Source: Caballeronia hypogeia | GTDB lineage: Bacteria; Pseudomonadota; Gammaproteobacteria; Burkholderiales; Burkholderiaceae | Length of the DNA stretch: 64,000 nt | Assembly: GCF_001544875.2 (NCBI RefSeq) | Contig: NZ_FCOA02000033.1 | Span: 16,803-80,802, forward strand | Reading direction: 5' to 3' | Shown: one piece after another, positions 42,905-52,090 of the stretch | Numbering within the stretch: the stretch's first letter is position 1 | Layout of the letters: every line of letters starts with the position of its first letter | Notes under the pieces: model-generated | The model's database searches: none | What the model was told of the DNA's origin: nothing | Seen by the model: the letters and a program-made list of their open reading frames with translations, nothing else | Translations under genes and position numbers: made by a program

Positions 42905-43171
42905 ATGCTGCAACTTCGTCCCGGATGCGAATGCTGCGACAAAGACCTGCCGCCCGAATCCGCCGATGCGCTCATCTGCTCGTTCGAATGCACCTTCTGC
43001 CGCGATTGCTCGGACACGCTGTTGAAGGGCGTATGCCCGAACTGCGGCGGCGAACTGGTCGCGCGTCCGCGACGGCCCGTATCGAAACTGACGAAGTTCC
43101 CGCCATCGGCTGAACGCGTGTTCAACGCGGATTGCAAGGCGCTCCACGAAGCACACGGCGATCAGCGCTGA
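42905..43171 (+). CDS. DUF1272 cysteine-rich zinc-binding protein
   Basis: An 88-aa protein beginning MLQLRPGCECCDKDLPPESADALICSFECTFCRDC and continuing VCPNCGGELVARPRRP. The nine Cys in CxCC, C(x3)C(x2)C(x2)C and CPNCGG spacing are typical of DUF1272, which probably binds zinc; function unknown. Strong ribosome site AAGGAG. It ends inside the 3' end of the converging LysR gene (10-nt overlap). Confidence 0.88.
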   Translation: MLQLRPGCECCDKDLPPESADALICSFECTFCRDCSDTLLKGVCPNCGGELVARPRRPVSKLTKFPPSAERVFNADCKALHEAHGDQR

Positions 43172-44076
43172 CCGAGCTTCGACAAGGATTGCCGCAGCTT
43201 CGGAACCGCGAAGTCGATGAAGCGGCGCAGCTTGATCGGCATCTGCGCGCGCGACGCGTGAACGAGATGAACCGGGATGGTTCCCACCTCGAAATCCTGC
43301 AGCACGATTTCGAGCTCGTTCGCCTCCACGGCATCCGCGACGTGATACTCGAACAGATACACGAAGCCGACGCCGCGCTTGGCCGCGTGCGCGGCGGCGT
43401 CGGGCGTCGCGACGCGCAGGCGCGGCTTGATCGCGAGCGTGTTGAACGCATCCGTTCCGGGCACGCGAAAACGCCATCCCGGCGACAGCTTCGGCCCGCT
43501 GAACATGACGCACGGCAATTGCAAGAGATCTTCGGGCGTTTGCGGCGTGCCGCGCTCGGCGAGCAGCGCGGGGCTTGCACAGACCACGGTTCGCATGGAG
43601 CAGACCGGCGTCGCGATCATGCCGCTGTCGGGCAGCTTGCCGACGCGCACCGCGAGATCGACCTGCTCGCCGATCAGGTCCGCGTTGCGGTCGGATTGCA
43701 GTAACGTGATGTTGATCTCGGGATACAGCGCGAGAAATTCGAGAATCACGGGCAGCACGTGCAGCCGCCCGAACAGCACGGACGCGGTAATCACCAGTTC
43801 GCCGCGCGGCGCGATGAATTCGCCGACCGCCGCGCGCTCCTGCTCCTCCACCAGATCGAGAATGCGCCGCGCCGCCTCCACATAGGCGATGCCGGCGTCG
43901 GTCAGGGTCAGCTTGCGGGTCGAGCGCATCAGCAGTTGCGTGCCGAGCTGCTCTTCGAGATCGGTGATTTTTCGCGTGAGCGTCGGCACCGGAATGCCCA
44001 TATCGCGCGCGGCGGCGGAGAAGCTTCCCTTCCCGATGGCGGCGAGCAGCAGGCTCATGGATTCAAGACGGTCCAA
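43162..44076 (-). CDS. LysR-family transcriptional regulator (1)
   Basis: Regulator of 304 aa. The N-terminal helix-turn-helix is MDRLESMSLLLAAIGKGSFSAAARDMGIPVPTLTRKITDLEEQLGTQLLMRSTRKLTLTDAG. The co-inducer domain runs from about residue 90 with LVITASVLFGRLHVLPVILEFLALYP. It belongs to the large CrgA/PecT-like group with unknown targets. It converges on the DUF1272 gene, so the target is likely elsewhere. Confidence 0.9.
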   Translation of the reverse strand: MDRLESMSLLLAAIGKGSFSAAARDMGIPVPTLTRKITDLEEQLGTQLLMRSTRKLTLTDAGIAYVEAARRILDLVEEQERAAVGEFIAPRGELVITASVLFGRLHVLPVILEFLALYPEINITLLQSDRNADLIGEQVDLAVRVGKLPDSGMIATPVCSMRTVVCASPALLAERGTPQTPEDLLQLPCVMFSGPKLSPGWRFRVPGTDAFNTLAIKPRLRVATPDAAAHAAKRGVGFVYLFEYHVADAVEANELEIVLQDFEVGTIPVHLVHASRAQMPIKLRRFIDFAVPKLRQSLSKLGQR

Positions 44077-44292
44077 AGCTTCGTCCCGGTCTGATGGAGT
44101 GAATAGGCCACGCGGAGCAGACTGGCGTCACATTAGCATTCCCGCGATGGAAAAGCCCGGCCTGGCATGGCGCTCATGCCTCGAACAGAGGCCTGTTCTG
44201 GCGACTTCTCCCGACATTGATCCCGCGGCGCGGCATCCATACTGGTTGCCATGGTGTTTCGACAAATGCAATGCCGCACGGATGAGGTCAAA

Positions 44293-44460
44293 ATGTCGTC
44301 GCTCGAATTTCTTGGTGCAGTGGCGCTCGTCGCCGTCATGTTTCTTTCACTGACGGCGCTGGTCGAGATCATGTTTCCCGGATTTCTTCCTAGCCCGCTC
44401 GCACGACGCAACGCGAATGCCGCGCGCGCTCGCAAGCCCGCCGAGCGAACAATTGTCTGA
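44293..44460 (+). CDS. Small single-span membrane protein (55 aa)
   Basis: MSSLEFLGAVALVAVMFLSLTALVEIMFPGFLPS followed by a basic tail (LARRNANAARARKPAER). One membrane span, tail probably cytoplasmic. The ribosome site GAGG lies a few bases before the ATG at 44293. No family recognised; it could be spurious. Confidence 0.45.
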   Translation: MSSLEFLGAVALVAVMFLSLTALVEIMFPGFLPSPLARRNANAARARKPAERTIV

Positions 44461-44572
44461 TGTTTTGAAAGGCTTGCGGCCGCGCTAAAACGGCCGATGC
44501 TTCGCGTCGATTCCTCCGCGCTTCGTTCGTCGTCTATACGAACCGATACTGCCCATCGACCTGGAGAACATC

Positions 44573-45190
44573 ATGCGCAAGCTCACCGTGTCTGCTTTCA
44601 TCAGTCTGGATGGCGTGATTCAAGCCCCCGGCGGTCCGGATGAAGATCGTGACGGCAGTTTCGCTTTCGGCGGCTGGACCGTTCCTTATGCCGATGAAGC
44701 CATCGGCGCACACGTGCACGGGCTGCTCTCGCAGCCGTTCGAATTGCTGCTCGGGCGTCGCACCTACGACATTTTCGCGTCGTACTGGCCGAACGTGCCG
44801 GCCGATTCGCACAGCAGCGCCATCGCCGACAAGTTCAACGCCGTGGCCAAGCACGTCGCCACGCATCGCGGCGACGACCTCCGCTGGCATAACAGCCACG
44901 CGCTGAACGGCGAACTTGCCGGCGCGGTGCGTGCCCTCACGCATCAGGACGGAGCCGATCTCGTGACCTTCGGCAGCGCCGACATGGCGCGCCAGTTGCT
45001 CGCCGCCGGACTGATCGACGAGCTTTGCCTGCTGACCTATCCGGTCATCCTCGGCCGCGGCCGACGCCTGTTCGACGACGACGCACGCCCTTCGGCCTTC
45101 ACGCTCGCGCACTCGGCCGTCACGCCCGGCGGCGTCGTGATCGCGCGCTACGTGCGCCATGGCGACGTGCGTACCGGATCATTCGAATAA
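44573..45190 (+). CDS. Dihydrofolate reductase-like (RibD C-terminal) protein
   Basis: Protein of 205 aa with MRKLTVSAFISLDGVIQAPGGPDED, LLLGRRTYDIFASYWP, and LVTFGSADMARQLLAAGLIDELCLLTYPVILGRGRRLF. These are the conserved blocks of the RibD_C family (NADPH-dependent reductase fold); stand-alone members have no settled substrate. Ribosome site GGAGA before the ATG. Confidence 0.88.
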   Translation: MRKLTVSAFISLDGVIQAPGGPDEDRDGSFAFGGWTVPYADEAIGAHVHGLLSQPFELLLGRRTYDIFASYWPNVPADSHSSAIADKFNAVAKHVATHRGDDLRWHNSHALNGELAGAVRALTHQDGADLVTFGSADMARQLLAAGLIDELCLLTYPVILGRGRRLFDDDARPSAFTLAHSAVTPGGVVIARYVRHGDVRTGSFE

Positions 45191-45193
45191 GCC

Positions 45194-46114
45194 TCACCTT
45201 CGTCCGGAGGGCGCCTCCGCGAACAAGCCGATCACCACATCGCGCAGCCATCGATTGGCTTCGTCGTGCTGCACGCGTTCGTGCCACAACAGATGTATCG
45301 GCGCGGCGGGAACCTTCACCGGCAGCGGACACACGCTGAGCGAAAACGGCTCGACGAGTTGCAGCGCGAGCCGCTCCGGAACCGTCGCGATCAGATCGGT
45401 GCGTTGCAGGATATGCCCCACGCTCATGAAGTGCGGCACCGTCAGCCGAACCTTTCTGCGCACGCTGTTCTTCCTGAGCCAGTCATCCACGTTGCGGTGC
45501 CCCGTACCCGCCGCGACAACCACCAGATGTTCCGCCTCGCGCCACGCCGCGAGCGTGAGCGGCGCGTGTTCGAGGGCATGGCCGCGCCGCATCAGACACA
45601 CATAACGCTGATCGAACAGACGCCGTTGATAGAAGCCGCCCTTCAGTTGCGGCAGCAATCCGATGGCGAGGTCGACGCGGCCATCGGCCATCTCGTCGCC
45701 TAGATTGACGCTCGTGTCGCGCACCGTGTTCAGCGTCAATCCGGGCGCCTCACGCGACAGACGCTCCAGCAGCGCGGGCAGAAACACCACTTCGCCGATA
45801 TCCGTCATGCCGATTGTCACCGTGCGCGCAGCGCGCAGCGGATCGAAACCGGTGACGGGATTGAGCGCCGCATGCAAGGTGGCGAGCGCCTGCGACACCG
45901 GCTCGGCCAGCCGAAGCGCGAACGGCGTCGGCACGATGCCGCCCGGACCGCGCACGAACAGTGGATCGCCGAGCCGGCGGCGCAGCTTCGCGAGCGCGTT
46001 GCTCACGCCGGGCTGACTCATCTGCATTTTTTCGGCGACAGCGGACACACGTCGCTCCTGCAACAGCCGATGAAAAAGCAGCAGCAGGTTCAGATCGATA
46101 TCGCTCAGTTCCAT
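45194..46114 (-). CDS. LysR-family regulator, NahR/LinR-like (2)
   Basis: Regulator of 306 aa with the NahR/NodD-type start MELSDIDLNLLLLFHRLLQERRVSAVAEKMQMSQPGVSNALAKLRRRLGDPLFVR. The co-inducer domain has TVTIGMTDIGEVVFLPALLERL. It is divergent from the aromatic-ring monooxygenase gene, the typical layout in which such regulators respond to salicylate or a similar aromatic acid and activate the neighbour. Confidence 0.9.
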   Translation of the reverse strand: MELSDIDLNLLLLFHRLLQERRVSAVAEKMQMSQPGVSNALAKLRRRLGDPLFVRGPGGIVPTPFALRLAEPVSQALATLHAALNPVTGFDPLRAARTVTIGMTDIGEVVFLPALLERLSREAPGLTLNTVRDTSVNLGDEMADGRVDLAIGLLPQLKGGFYQRRLFDQRYVCLMRRGHALEHAPLTLAAWREAEHLVVVAAGTGHRNVDDWLRKNSVRRKVRLTVPHFMSVGHILQRTDLIATVPERLALQLVEPFSLSVCPLPVKVPAAPIHLLWHERVQHDEANRWLRDVVIGLFAEAPSGRR

Positions 46115-46260
46115 CGCCCGGCCTCATTGATTTCAGTGATGTCGATGATTCTCGCCATTTTATTGCCGAATATGAGCGCCCTGCCGAGAATGAAGTCACA
46201 CCGCGATTCGCTATTCAGCGAAAGCGCGCGGCGGACAACACATGGATCGGAGACGAAGTC

Positions 46261-47478
46261 ATGAAGCAGACGGATTTGAAAATCGCCATCGTGGGCGCGG
46301 GCATCGGCGGCCTCACGCTGGCGCTCGCATTGCGCGAGCACGGCATCGACGCGCACATCTACGAGCAGACCGACGAACTGCGCGAAGTGGGCGCGGCAGT
46401 CGCGCTGTCGTCGAACGCGACGCGGTTCTATGAACGCATGGGATTGCGCGATGCCTTCGCGGACGTGTGCGCGGAGGTTCCGGGCCTCGTCTATCGCGAC
46501 GGACGCAGCGGCGCGGTGATCGGGCATCATCGTGGCGCGCCCAGTTATCGCGAGCAGTTCGGCGGTTCCTACTGGGGGATTCATCGCGCGGATCTGCAGG
46601 CGGTTTTATCGAAGGCGGTGGGCCTCGAACACATCAGTCTCAGTCATCGGATGGTCGATCTCTCGCAACACGCAGACCGCGTGAGCCTCACGTTCGATAA
46701 CGGCCGAACGATCGAAGCCGATCTGGTCATCGGCGCCGATGGCGCGCGCTCCGTCACGCGGCGCTGGATGCTCGGCTACGACGACGTGCTGTATTCGGGC
46801 TGCTCGGGATTTCGCGGCGTGGTGCCCGCCGACCGCATGGATCTGCTGCCGGACCCGGAGACGATCCAGTTCTGGGTCGGGCCGGGCGGCCATCTGCTGC
46901 ACTATCCGATCGGCAGCGAGGGCGACCAGAACTTCCTGCTGGTCGAGCGTCATCCGTCGCCGTGGCCGTCGCGCGAATGGACCATGCCCGCGAGCGAGGG
47001 CGAGCAACTGCGCCTGTTCAAGGACTGGCATCCGGCTGTCGTGCAGATGATCACGGCGGTGCCCATCAGTCAGCGCTGGGGCCTGTTTCATCGTCCGCCG
47101 CTCGGGCGCTGGAGCAAAGGACGCGTGACGCTGATCGGCGATGCCGCTCACGCGCTCGTGCCGCATCACGGTCAGGGCGCGAATCAGTCGATAGAAGATG
47201 CCGTGGTGCTGGCCGCGCAACTCGCGAAAGCGGGGCCGGGCAACTGGCGCGAAGCGCAGGAAGCGTATGAGCGTCTGCGCCGTGGCCGCACGCGCAAGGT
47301 GCAATATGCATCGATCACGACCGCCGACGTGCTGCATCTGCCCGATGGTCACGCCGCGCAGGAACGCAACGCGCGGCTCGGCGATCGCGAGAAGGTAATG
47401 CATCACCTGGACTGGATTCACGACTTCGATGCGCTCTCGCAAGAGCCCAACCATCGGCAAGGCGGCACCTGGTTGTAA
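46261..47478 (+). CDS. FAD-dependent aromatic-acid monooxygenase, salicylate / 3-hydroxybenzoate hydroxylase-like
   Basis: Group A flavoprotein monooxygenase of 405 aa with the GxGxxG dinucleotide motif IAIVGAGIGGLTLALALRE near residues 8-26, ADLVIGADGARS (the DG motif) and VTLIGDAAHALVPHHGQGANQSIEDA (the GD motif). NAD(P)H-dependent hydroxylation of an aromatic acid is the family reaction. If it is a salicylate 1-hydroxylase the product catechol would feed the cat genes 5 kb away; a 3-hydroxybenzoate 6-hydroxylase giving gentisate is the alternative. The ATG at 46261 follows GGAGAC. Confidence 0.85.
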   Translation: MKQTDLKIAIVGAGIGGLTLALALREHGIDAHIYEQTDELREVGAAVALSSNATRFYERMGLRDAFADVCAEVPGLVYRDGRSGAVIGHHRGAPSYREQFGGSYWGIHRADLQAVLSKAVGLEHISLSHRMVDLSQHADRVSLTFDNGRTIEADLVIGADGARSVTRRWMLGYDDVLYSGCSGFRGVVPADRMDLLPDPETIQFWVGPGGHLLHYPIGSEGDQNFLLVERHPSPWPSREWTMPASEGEQLRLFKDWHPAVVQMITAVPISQRWGLFHRPPLGRWSKGRVTLIGDAAHALVPHHGQGANQSIEDAVVLAAQLAKAGPGNWREAQEAYERLRRGRTRKVQYASITTADVLHLPDGHAAQERNARLGDREKVMHHLDWIHDFDALSQEPNHRQGGTWL

Positions 47479-47483
47479 ACGGC

Positions 47484-47519
47484 GAAGCGCGGTCAGGTTT
47501 CGAAACCCGGCCGCGCTTC
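47484..47519. terminator. Bidirectional terminator
   Basis: Outer arms GAAGCGCGG / CCGCGCTTC enclose a second perfect palindrome GGTTTCGAAACC. It lies between the converging monooxygenase and porin genes. Confidence 0.75.
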
Positions 47520-47533
47520 ACTCCCACATCGAA

Positions 47534-48763
47534 TCAGAACTTGTGCCGCAAGCCGATGCGCACGCCAACCTGATTGTCCGTCGCCGAAGCCGTGAAGCCG
47601 CTGATGTTCGCAACCGCCTCCTGTCCCAGCGAATCGCGCCCCGTCGCGCGCTGAAGCACGGTCAGAACGTAGGCATCGGTGCGCTTGGAAAGCAGGTAGT
47701 CCATGCCGAGGTCGACCTGCATGTACTTCGCGCCGCCATCGCCCTTCACGGAACTGCGTTGCGTGTAGTCGAACGCGGCGCCCGCCAGCAAGCCCGGCGT
47801 GATGAAGTACCGCACGCCAAGCTCCGCGCTGTTGAAGGTCGCGTTGCCCGTGTAGCCGAGCGGGTTCGGGCCGGATGCCGAGCCCATTCCCTGGAAGCGC
47901 GTGTTCGTCGCCACCGCGCTGATCGCCGCCGCGCCGATCGTGTAAGACGCGCCCACGCCGATGATCTGCAACGTGTTCGCCGACGCAAAACCGGCGTACG
48001 CGGGCAACACCTGAGGCGTCGTCGCGGAACCGAACGAGCCGATGTTGTTCGCCGTCGCCAGCCCTTTGTTGGGCGTGTTGCCGTAGAACGAGACATTCGG
48101 ATTGCGCGCGTTGAGATAACCGGCGCCCACGCTGAACGCACCGCCCGAATACGACGCGCCGAGCGACCAGATCTGATTCTGCGTCGCATTGCCCGCGACG
48201 CCGCCGAGACTGTAAAGCGCCTCTGCCCTCAGACCCGCGAGCGGCGTGAGCGCGACCTTGATCGAGTTGTTGATGCGGTTCGTGTTGCTCAGATTATCGA
48301 CATCGCCGACATGCGACGACATGTAGCCGCCCCAGTTCCCCGACGCCGCGAACTGCTGGACGGTATCGACCAGCGGGTCATACTGACGGCCCAATGTCAC
48401 CGTCGCAACCCTGGACGACGAGAGTCCCACATAGGCCTGTCGGCCGAACTCCGCGCCGCCTTGCGCGAGCGAACCGGTGTTGGCCATGAAGCCGTTTTCC
48501 AGCACGAACAGCGCTTGCAGGCCGCCACCGAGGTCTTCGGTGCCGCGCAGGCCCCAGCGGCTGCCGGAAAGGCCGGTCGCGTGCCCGTCGCTCATCGCGA
48601 TCTGGCTTTTGCCGTTCAGCTCTCCTCCGCTGCGGCCCGTCTGCGCGCTGTTCAGATACGTGATGCCGAGATCGACCAGTCCATAAAGCGTCACGCTGCT
48701 CTGCGCATGCGCGGTCGAAACGCAGGCCACGCCGAGGCCCACCGATAAACACTTTCTAAGCAC
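47534..48763 (-). CDS. Outer-membrane porin (Porin_4 type), likely aromatic-acid channel
   Basis: Porin of 409 aa with signal MLRKCLSVGLGVACVSTAHA, QSSVTLYGLVDLGITYLNS, SGSRWGLRGTEDLGGGLQALFVLENGF and terminal GLRHKF. It lies 52 nt after the BenK-like permease on the same strand, so the two are probably co-transcribed, as BenP-type porins are with benzoate permeases. It has six internal Met, unlike the porin at 30 kb. Confidence 0.92.
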   Translation of the reverse strand: MLRKCLSVGLGVACVSTAHAQSSVTLYGLVDLGITYLNSAQTGRSGGELNGKSQIAMSDGHATGLSGSRWGLRGTEDLGGGLQALFVLENGFMANTGSLAQGGAEFGRQAYVGLSSSRVATVTLGRQYDPLVDTVQQFAASGNWGGYMSSHVGDVDNLSNTNRINNSIKVALTPLAGLRAEALYSLGGVAGNATQNQIWSLGASYSGGAFSVGAGYLNARNPNVSFYGNTPNKGLATANNIGSFGSATTPQVLPAYAGFASANTLQIIGVGASYTIGAAAISAVATNTRFQGMGSASGPNPLGYTGNATFNSAELGVRYFITPGLLAGAAFDYTQRSSVKGDGGAKYMQVDLGMDYLLSKRTDAYVLTVLQRATGRDSLGQEAVANISGFTASATDNQVGVRIGLRHKF

Positions 48764-48815
48764 GTAAAGTCTCCTTGTTATTCAACGACGAATCTTGTTG
48801 TCCAGCGATGTGTTC

Positions 48816-50162
48816 TTAAGCGGGATCGGCCTGGCCCGCGGGATCGGCTACACGATCCTGCGGCGCGCGACGCACCTTGATGAAGCAGACAGCCAGCATC
48901 GCGATGACGCCAGGCACCGCGATCGCGATGAAGTTCTGCTGCAGCGGCAACGCGCGGCTCACGAGAAGCCCGATCACGATGGGCGCGAGGATCGCGCCGC
49001 TGCGTCCCACGCCCGACGCCCAGCCGATGCCGGTCGAACGCACCGCGGTCGGATAGAACTGGCCGGCGAACGCATAGGTGACGATCTGCGTTCCGATCGT
49101 CGACGCTCCGGCGAGACCGACGAGCAGGAACAGCACGCCGGTGGGAACCTTCACGCCAAGGAGGCTGATGGAGACCGCCGCGAGCCCATACATCGCGATC
49201 AGCACATAGCGGATGTTGAAGCGATCCGAGAGCCAGCCGCCGCCGATCGCGCCGATCATCGCGCCGAAATTGAGGACGAGCACGAACGTGAGCGCCGAGC
49301 CGAGGCTGTAGCCTGCGCTCGCCATCAGCTTGGTCAGCCACGAGCTCAGCGCGTAGACCATGAAAAGGCACATGAAGAACGCGACCCACAGCATCACCGT
49401 GCCGAGGCCGCGGCCGTCGGCGAACAGCTGGCGGATCGGCGAGCCGCTTGCCGCGCCCTTGTCGGACAGCGAGAACCTGTCGTCCTGGCGAGGGACGTAT
49501 GCGGGATCGATACCCGGCAGGATCTTCTTCAGGCTGTCGGCCCGTTCGTTGCGCACGAGAAAGGCGAGCGACTCGGGCATGAGCTTCCAGATCACCGGCG
49601 CGAGGAGCGCGGGAATGCCGGCCGCGAGAAACACCGACTGCCAGCCGTAGCGCTCGATCATCGCCTTGCCGACCAGCGCCGCCAGCATGCCGCCGACCGA
49701 ATAGCCGCTGAACATGAGCGTGACCATGGTGCTGCGAATCCTGCGCGGCGAGTATTCGGTCATCTGCGCGACGACGTTCGGCATCACGCCGCCGATACCC
49801 AGGCCCGCGAGCAGACGCGCGATGCCGAACATGACCGGATGGCTCGTCAATCCGGCGGCGGCGGTGAACACGCTGAAGAGCAGCAGACAGATGACGATGG
49901 CGGGCACACGGCCGATGCGGTCCGCGATCGTTCCGAGAAACACCGCGCCGAGCATCATGCCGAGCAAGGCCGAACTCACCATGAAGCCGGCGCTCGTCGG
50001 CGCCACGCCCATGTCGTGCATGATCGAGGGGAGCGCGATTCCGACGACGGCGAGATCGTATCCGTCGAAGATGATGATGAGCGCGCACCAGAACAGCAGC
50101 AAGAGATGGAATTTCCTGAAGCGTGCTTCATCGATTAACTTCTGAACGTCTATCTGACGCAT
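48816..50162 (-). CDS. benK: MFS aromatic acid:H+ symporter (BenK/PcaK-like)
   Basis: Permease of 448 aa with 12 spans of the AAHS family. The first span carries FDGYDLAVVGIALPSIM, whose DGYD is required in PcaK, and LGTIADRIGRVPAIV is the loop 2-3 motif. The position upstream of a porin and close to benE and cat/ben genes supports benzoate or a related acid as substrate. The symbol is by context; vanillate or 4-hydroxybenzoate cannot be excluded. Confidence 0.82.
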   Translation of the reverse strand: MRQIDVQKLIDEARFRKFHLLLLFWCALIIIFDGYDLAVVGIALPSIMHDMGVAPTSAGFMVSSALLGMMLGAVFLGTIADRIGRVPAIVICLLLFSVFTAAAGLTSHPVMFGIARLLAGLGIGGVMPNVVAQMTEYSPRRIRSTMVTLMFSGYSVGGMLAALVGKAMIERYGWQSVFLAAGIPALLAPVIWKLMPESLAFLVRNERADSLKKILPGIDPAYVPRQDDRFSLSDKGAASGSPIRQLFADGRGLGTVMLWVAFFMCLFMVYALSSWLTKLMASAGYSLGSALTFVLVLNFGAMIGAIGGGWLSDRFNIRYVLIAMYGLAAVSISLLGVKVPTGVLFLLVGLAGASTIGTQIVTYAFAGQFYPTAVRSTGIGWASGVGRSGAILAPIVIGLLVSRALPLQQNFIAIAVPGVIAMLAVCFIKVRRAPQDRVADPAGQADPA

Positions 50163-50583
50163 GGTGTCTCCTGTTTTTAAGGACTTGAATCACAAAGGCA
50201 ATGCGAACTGGTCGAGCGCTGGTCGCGGCAATCAATCTTGTTGCTTCGAATTACTAAGTATTCGCCGAATACTCGATCGCTCACAGCGGGCTCGTTTTTC
50301 GGGGACGAGTTCGCCCTCCTCGCTTTCGCAGCAAGGCGCTTCCAACCGAAGCGCGCGTTAGTCAGCGCGCAGCCGGCGAACTTCGGTCAACGTGGAAATG
50401 CGAGAAACAGACGACTTGAAATGACGGACAGCAAGGCTGCGGTGTGACGGTGTCTCCGTCCGCGTTCGCTTTGCGCGGCGATATCGTTATTTGATTGTTG
50501 GCTCAGAATAGGCGAGCAGCCTGAACATCGTCCAATACCGATTGAGTGTCGCTCCATACCTCTTGGGAATAGAGTCGCCGAAC
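50163..50583. promoter_or_regulatory. Promoter region of the BenK-like/porin operon
   Basis: A 421-base gap between the BenK-like start and the benE stop (both minus strand). I see no gene. It contains the perfect 17-base dyad at 50257-50273, listed separately, and a C/T-rich tract before the ATG whose minus strand gives the ribosome site AGGAGA. Confidence 0.55.
50257..50273. promoter_or_regulatory. Perfect dyad AGTATTCG-C-CGAATACT
   Basis: Eight-base arms around one base, 95 nt upstream of the BenK-like ATG. It can be read as GTAT-N7-ATAC, the same length as, but of opposite polarity to, the ATAC-N7-GTAT site recognised by CatM/BenM-type LysR proteins. Likely an operator. Confidence 0.55.
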
Positions 50584-51783
50584 TCACTCCGGCCGATGCT
50601 TTTTCCGCGAAAGGACGATGTACGCCAGCGTCCCGAAGACGATGCCCCAGAACGCCGAACCGAGGCCCATGAAGCTCATGCCGGAGGCCGTCGATACGAA
50701 CGTGATGATGGAGGCTTCGCGATGCTCTTCGTCGTGTATGAGTCCCGCGACGTTCGCCGTGATCGCGCCGAGCAGCGCGAGGCCCGCGAGCACCGCGACG
50801 AAACCATTCGGCAACGCCGCGAACAGCATCACGACCGTTCCCGCGAACGTGCCGCCGATCAGATAGAACACGCCATTCGCGATACCCGAGATGTATCGCA
50901 TCGAAGGATCGCGATGTGAGTCCGGACCCGTGCACAACGCCGCGGTGATCGCCGCAATCACGATGGTGATGCCGCCGGTCAGCGCGACCGCGATCGAGGC
51001 GAGGCCGGTCGTCACGAGAACGGGGCGCGTCGGGGTGTTGTAACCGGAGACCCGCAGAATTGCGAAGCCGGGAAGGAATTGACCGGTGAGACTCACGATC
51101 ACGAGCGGCAACGCGAGACTGATCGTCGATTGCCAGGTGAAGGTGGGTATCGTCAGCACGGGATGCGTGATCTGCAGACTGACCGCGCCGAGCTTCGTCA
51201 GTCCGAGGCCCGTTGCGATGGCGCATCCCAGCGCAAGCACGAGCAGCAGACTGTAGCGCGGAGCCAGACGACGAAAAACGATATAGCCCGCGAGCATGCC
51301 CAAAGCAAGCACGGGATTGATGGCGACGGACTTGAATGCGTTCGTGCCGAACTGAAACAGGATGCCCGCCATCATGCCGCAGGCGATGCCATGCGGAATG
51401 CGTTTGACGATGCGATCGAACAGGCCGGTGACGCCAAGTATCAGCATGACGAGCCCGGCGCTGATGTATGCGCCAATCGCTTCGCTGATCGGCATGCCGG
51501 GAAACATCGTGACCAGCAGCGCCGTTCCCGGCGCGGACCACGCCGTGATGATCGGCTGCTTGAGCCACCAGCTCAGGAACAGACCGGAAACGCCCGCGCC
51601 GATCGAAATCGACCAGACCCACGAGGCAATGACATCGTTGCCCGCATGAGCCGTACGCGCCGCCTGAAAGAGAATCGCGAGCGGCCCCGAGTACGAGATG
51701 ACGACGGCGAGCAGGCCTGCCGTGATCGCCGACACGGACCAGCTTGCCTTAATGCGCGCGACCGCTACATTCTCCGGCTTCAT
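50584..51783 (-). CDS. benE: Benzoate/H+ symporter BenE
   Basis: Permease of 399 aa: SVSAITAGLLAVVISYSGPLAILFQAA, SWWLKQPIITAWSAPGTALLVTMFPGMPISEAIGAYISAG, and AVALTGGITIVIAAITAALCTGPDSHRDPSMRYISGIANGVFYLIGG, the BenE hallmark. It follows catC at 19 nt, so catB-catC-benE form one unit with a CatR site in front. With the BenK-like protein it is the second benzoate permease in the window. Confidence 0.94.
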   Translation of the reverse strand: MKPENVAVARIKASWSVSAITAGLLAVVISYSGPLAILFQAARTAHAGNDVIASWVWSISIGAGVSGLFLSWWLKQPIITAWSAPGTALLVTMFPGMPISEAIGAYISAGLVMLILGVTGLFDRIVKRIPHGIACGMMAGILFQFGTNAFKSVAINPVLALGMLAGYIVFRRLAPRYSLLLVLALGCAIATGLGLTKLGAVSLQITHPVLTIPTFTWQSTISLALPLVIVSLTGQFLPGFAILRVSGYNTPTRPVLVTTGLASIAVALTGGITIVIAAITAALCTGPDSHRDPSMRYISGIANGVFYLIGGTFAGTVVMLFAALPNGFVAVLAGLALLGAITANVAGLIHDEEHREASIITFVSTASGMSFMGLGSAFWGIVFGTLAYIVLSRKKHRPE

Positions 51784-51802
51784 GAAAGCGCTCGCTCGCG
51801 CG

Positions 51803-52081
51803 TCAGCGAATCGAAGACGGATGACGCGCGAGCGCCGTGACCTTCATCGTCATGTAGGGGAACAGCGGCAGGCCGCTGAGAATCGTGTGCAATTCGTCGT
51901 GCGAGTCGACATCGAACACGCTGTAGTTCGCATATTCGCCCACCACGCGATGAAGCTGCTGCCACTTGCCCTGACGTTGCAAGTCCTGCGAATACGCCTT
52001 CTCACGCGCCTTGATTTCCTCGGCCTTGTCGGCGGGCATGTCGTGCGGCAGATGAACATCCATTCGTACGAGATAGAGCAT
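51803..52081 (-). CDS. catC: Muconolactone delta-isomerase
   Basis: A 92-aa enzyme, the normal CatC length, with MLYLVRMDVHLPHDMPADKAEEIKAREKAYSQDLQRQGKW, VVGEYANYSVFDVDSHDELHTILSGLPLFPYM. It isomerises muconolactone to 3-oxoadipate enol-lactone and assembles as a decamer in known cases. It follows catB at 9 nt. Confidence 0.97.
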   Translation of the reverse strand: MLYLVRMDVHLPHDMPADKAEEIKAREKAYSQDLQRQGKWQQLHRVVGEYANYSVFDVDSHDELHTILSGLPLFPYMTMKVTALARHPSSIR

Positions 52082-52090
52082 GTCGATTCC

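Noticed and set aside
48778..50088. A 436-codon frame over the BenK-like gene on the same strand
   Set aside because: Arg/His-rich alternative frame of the permease; the 12-span AAHS protein in the other frame is clearly the gene.
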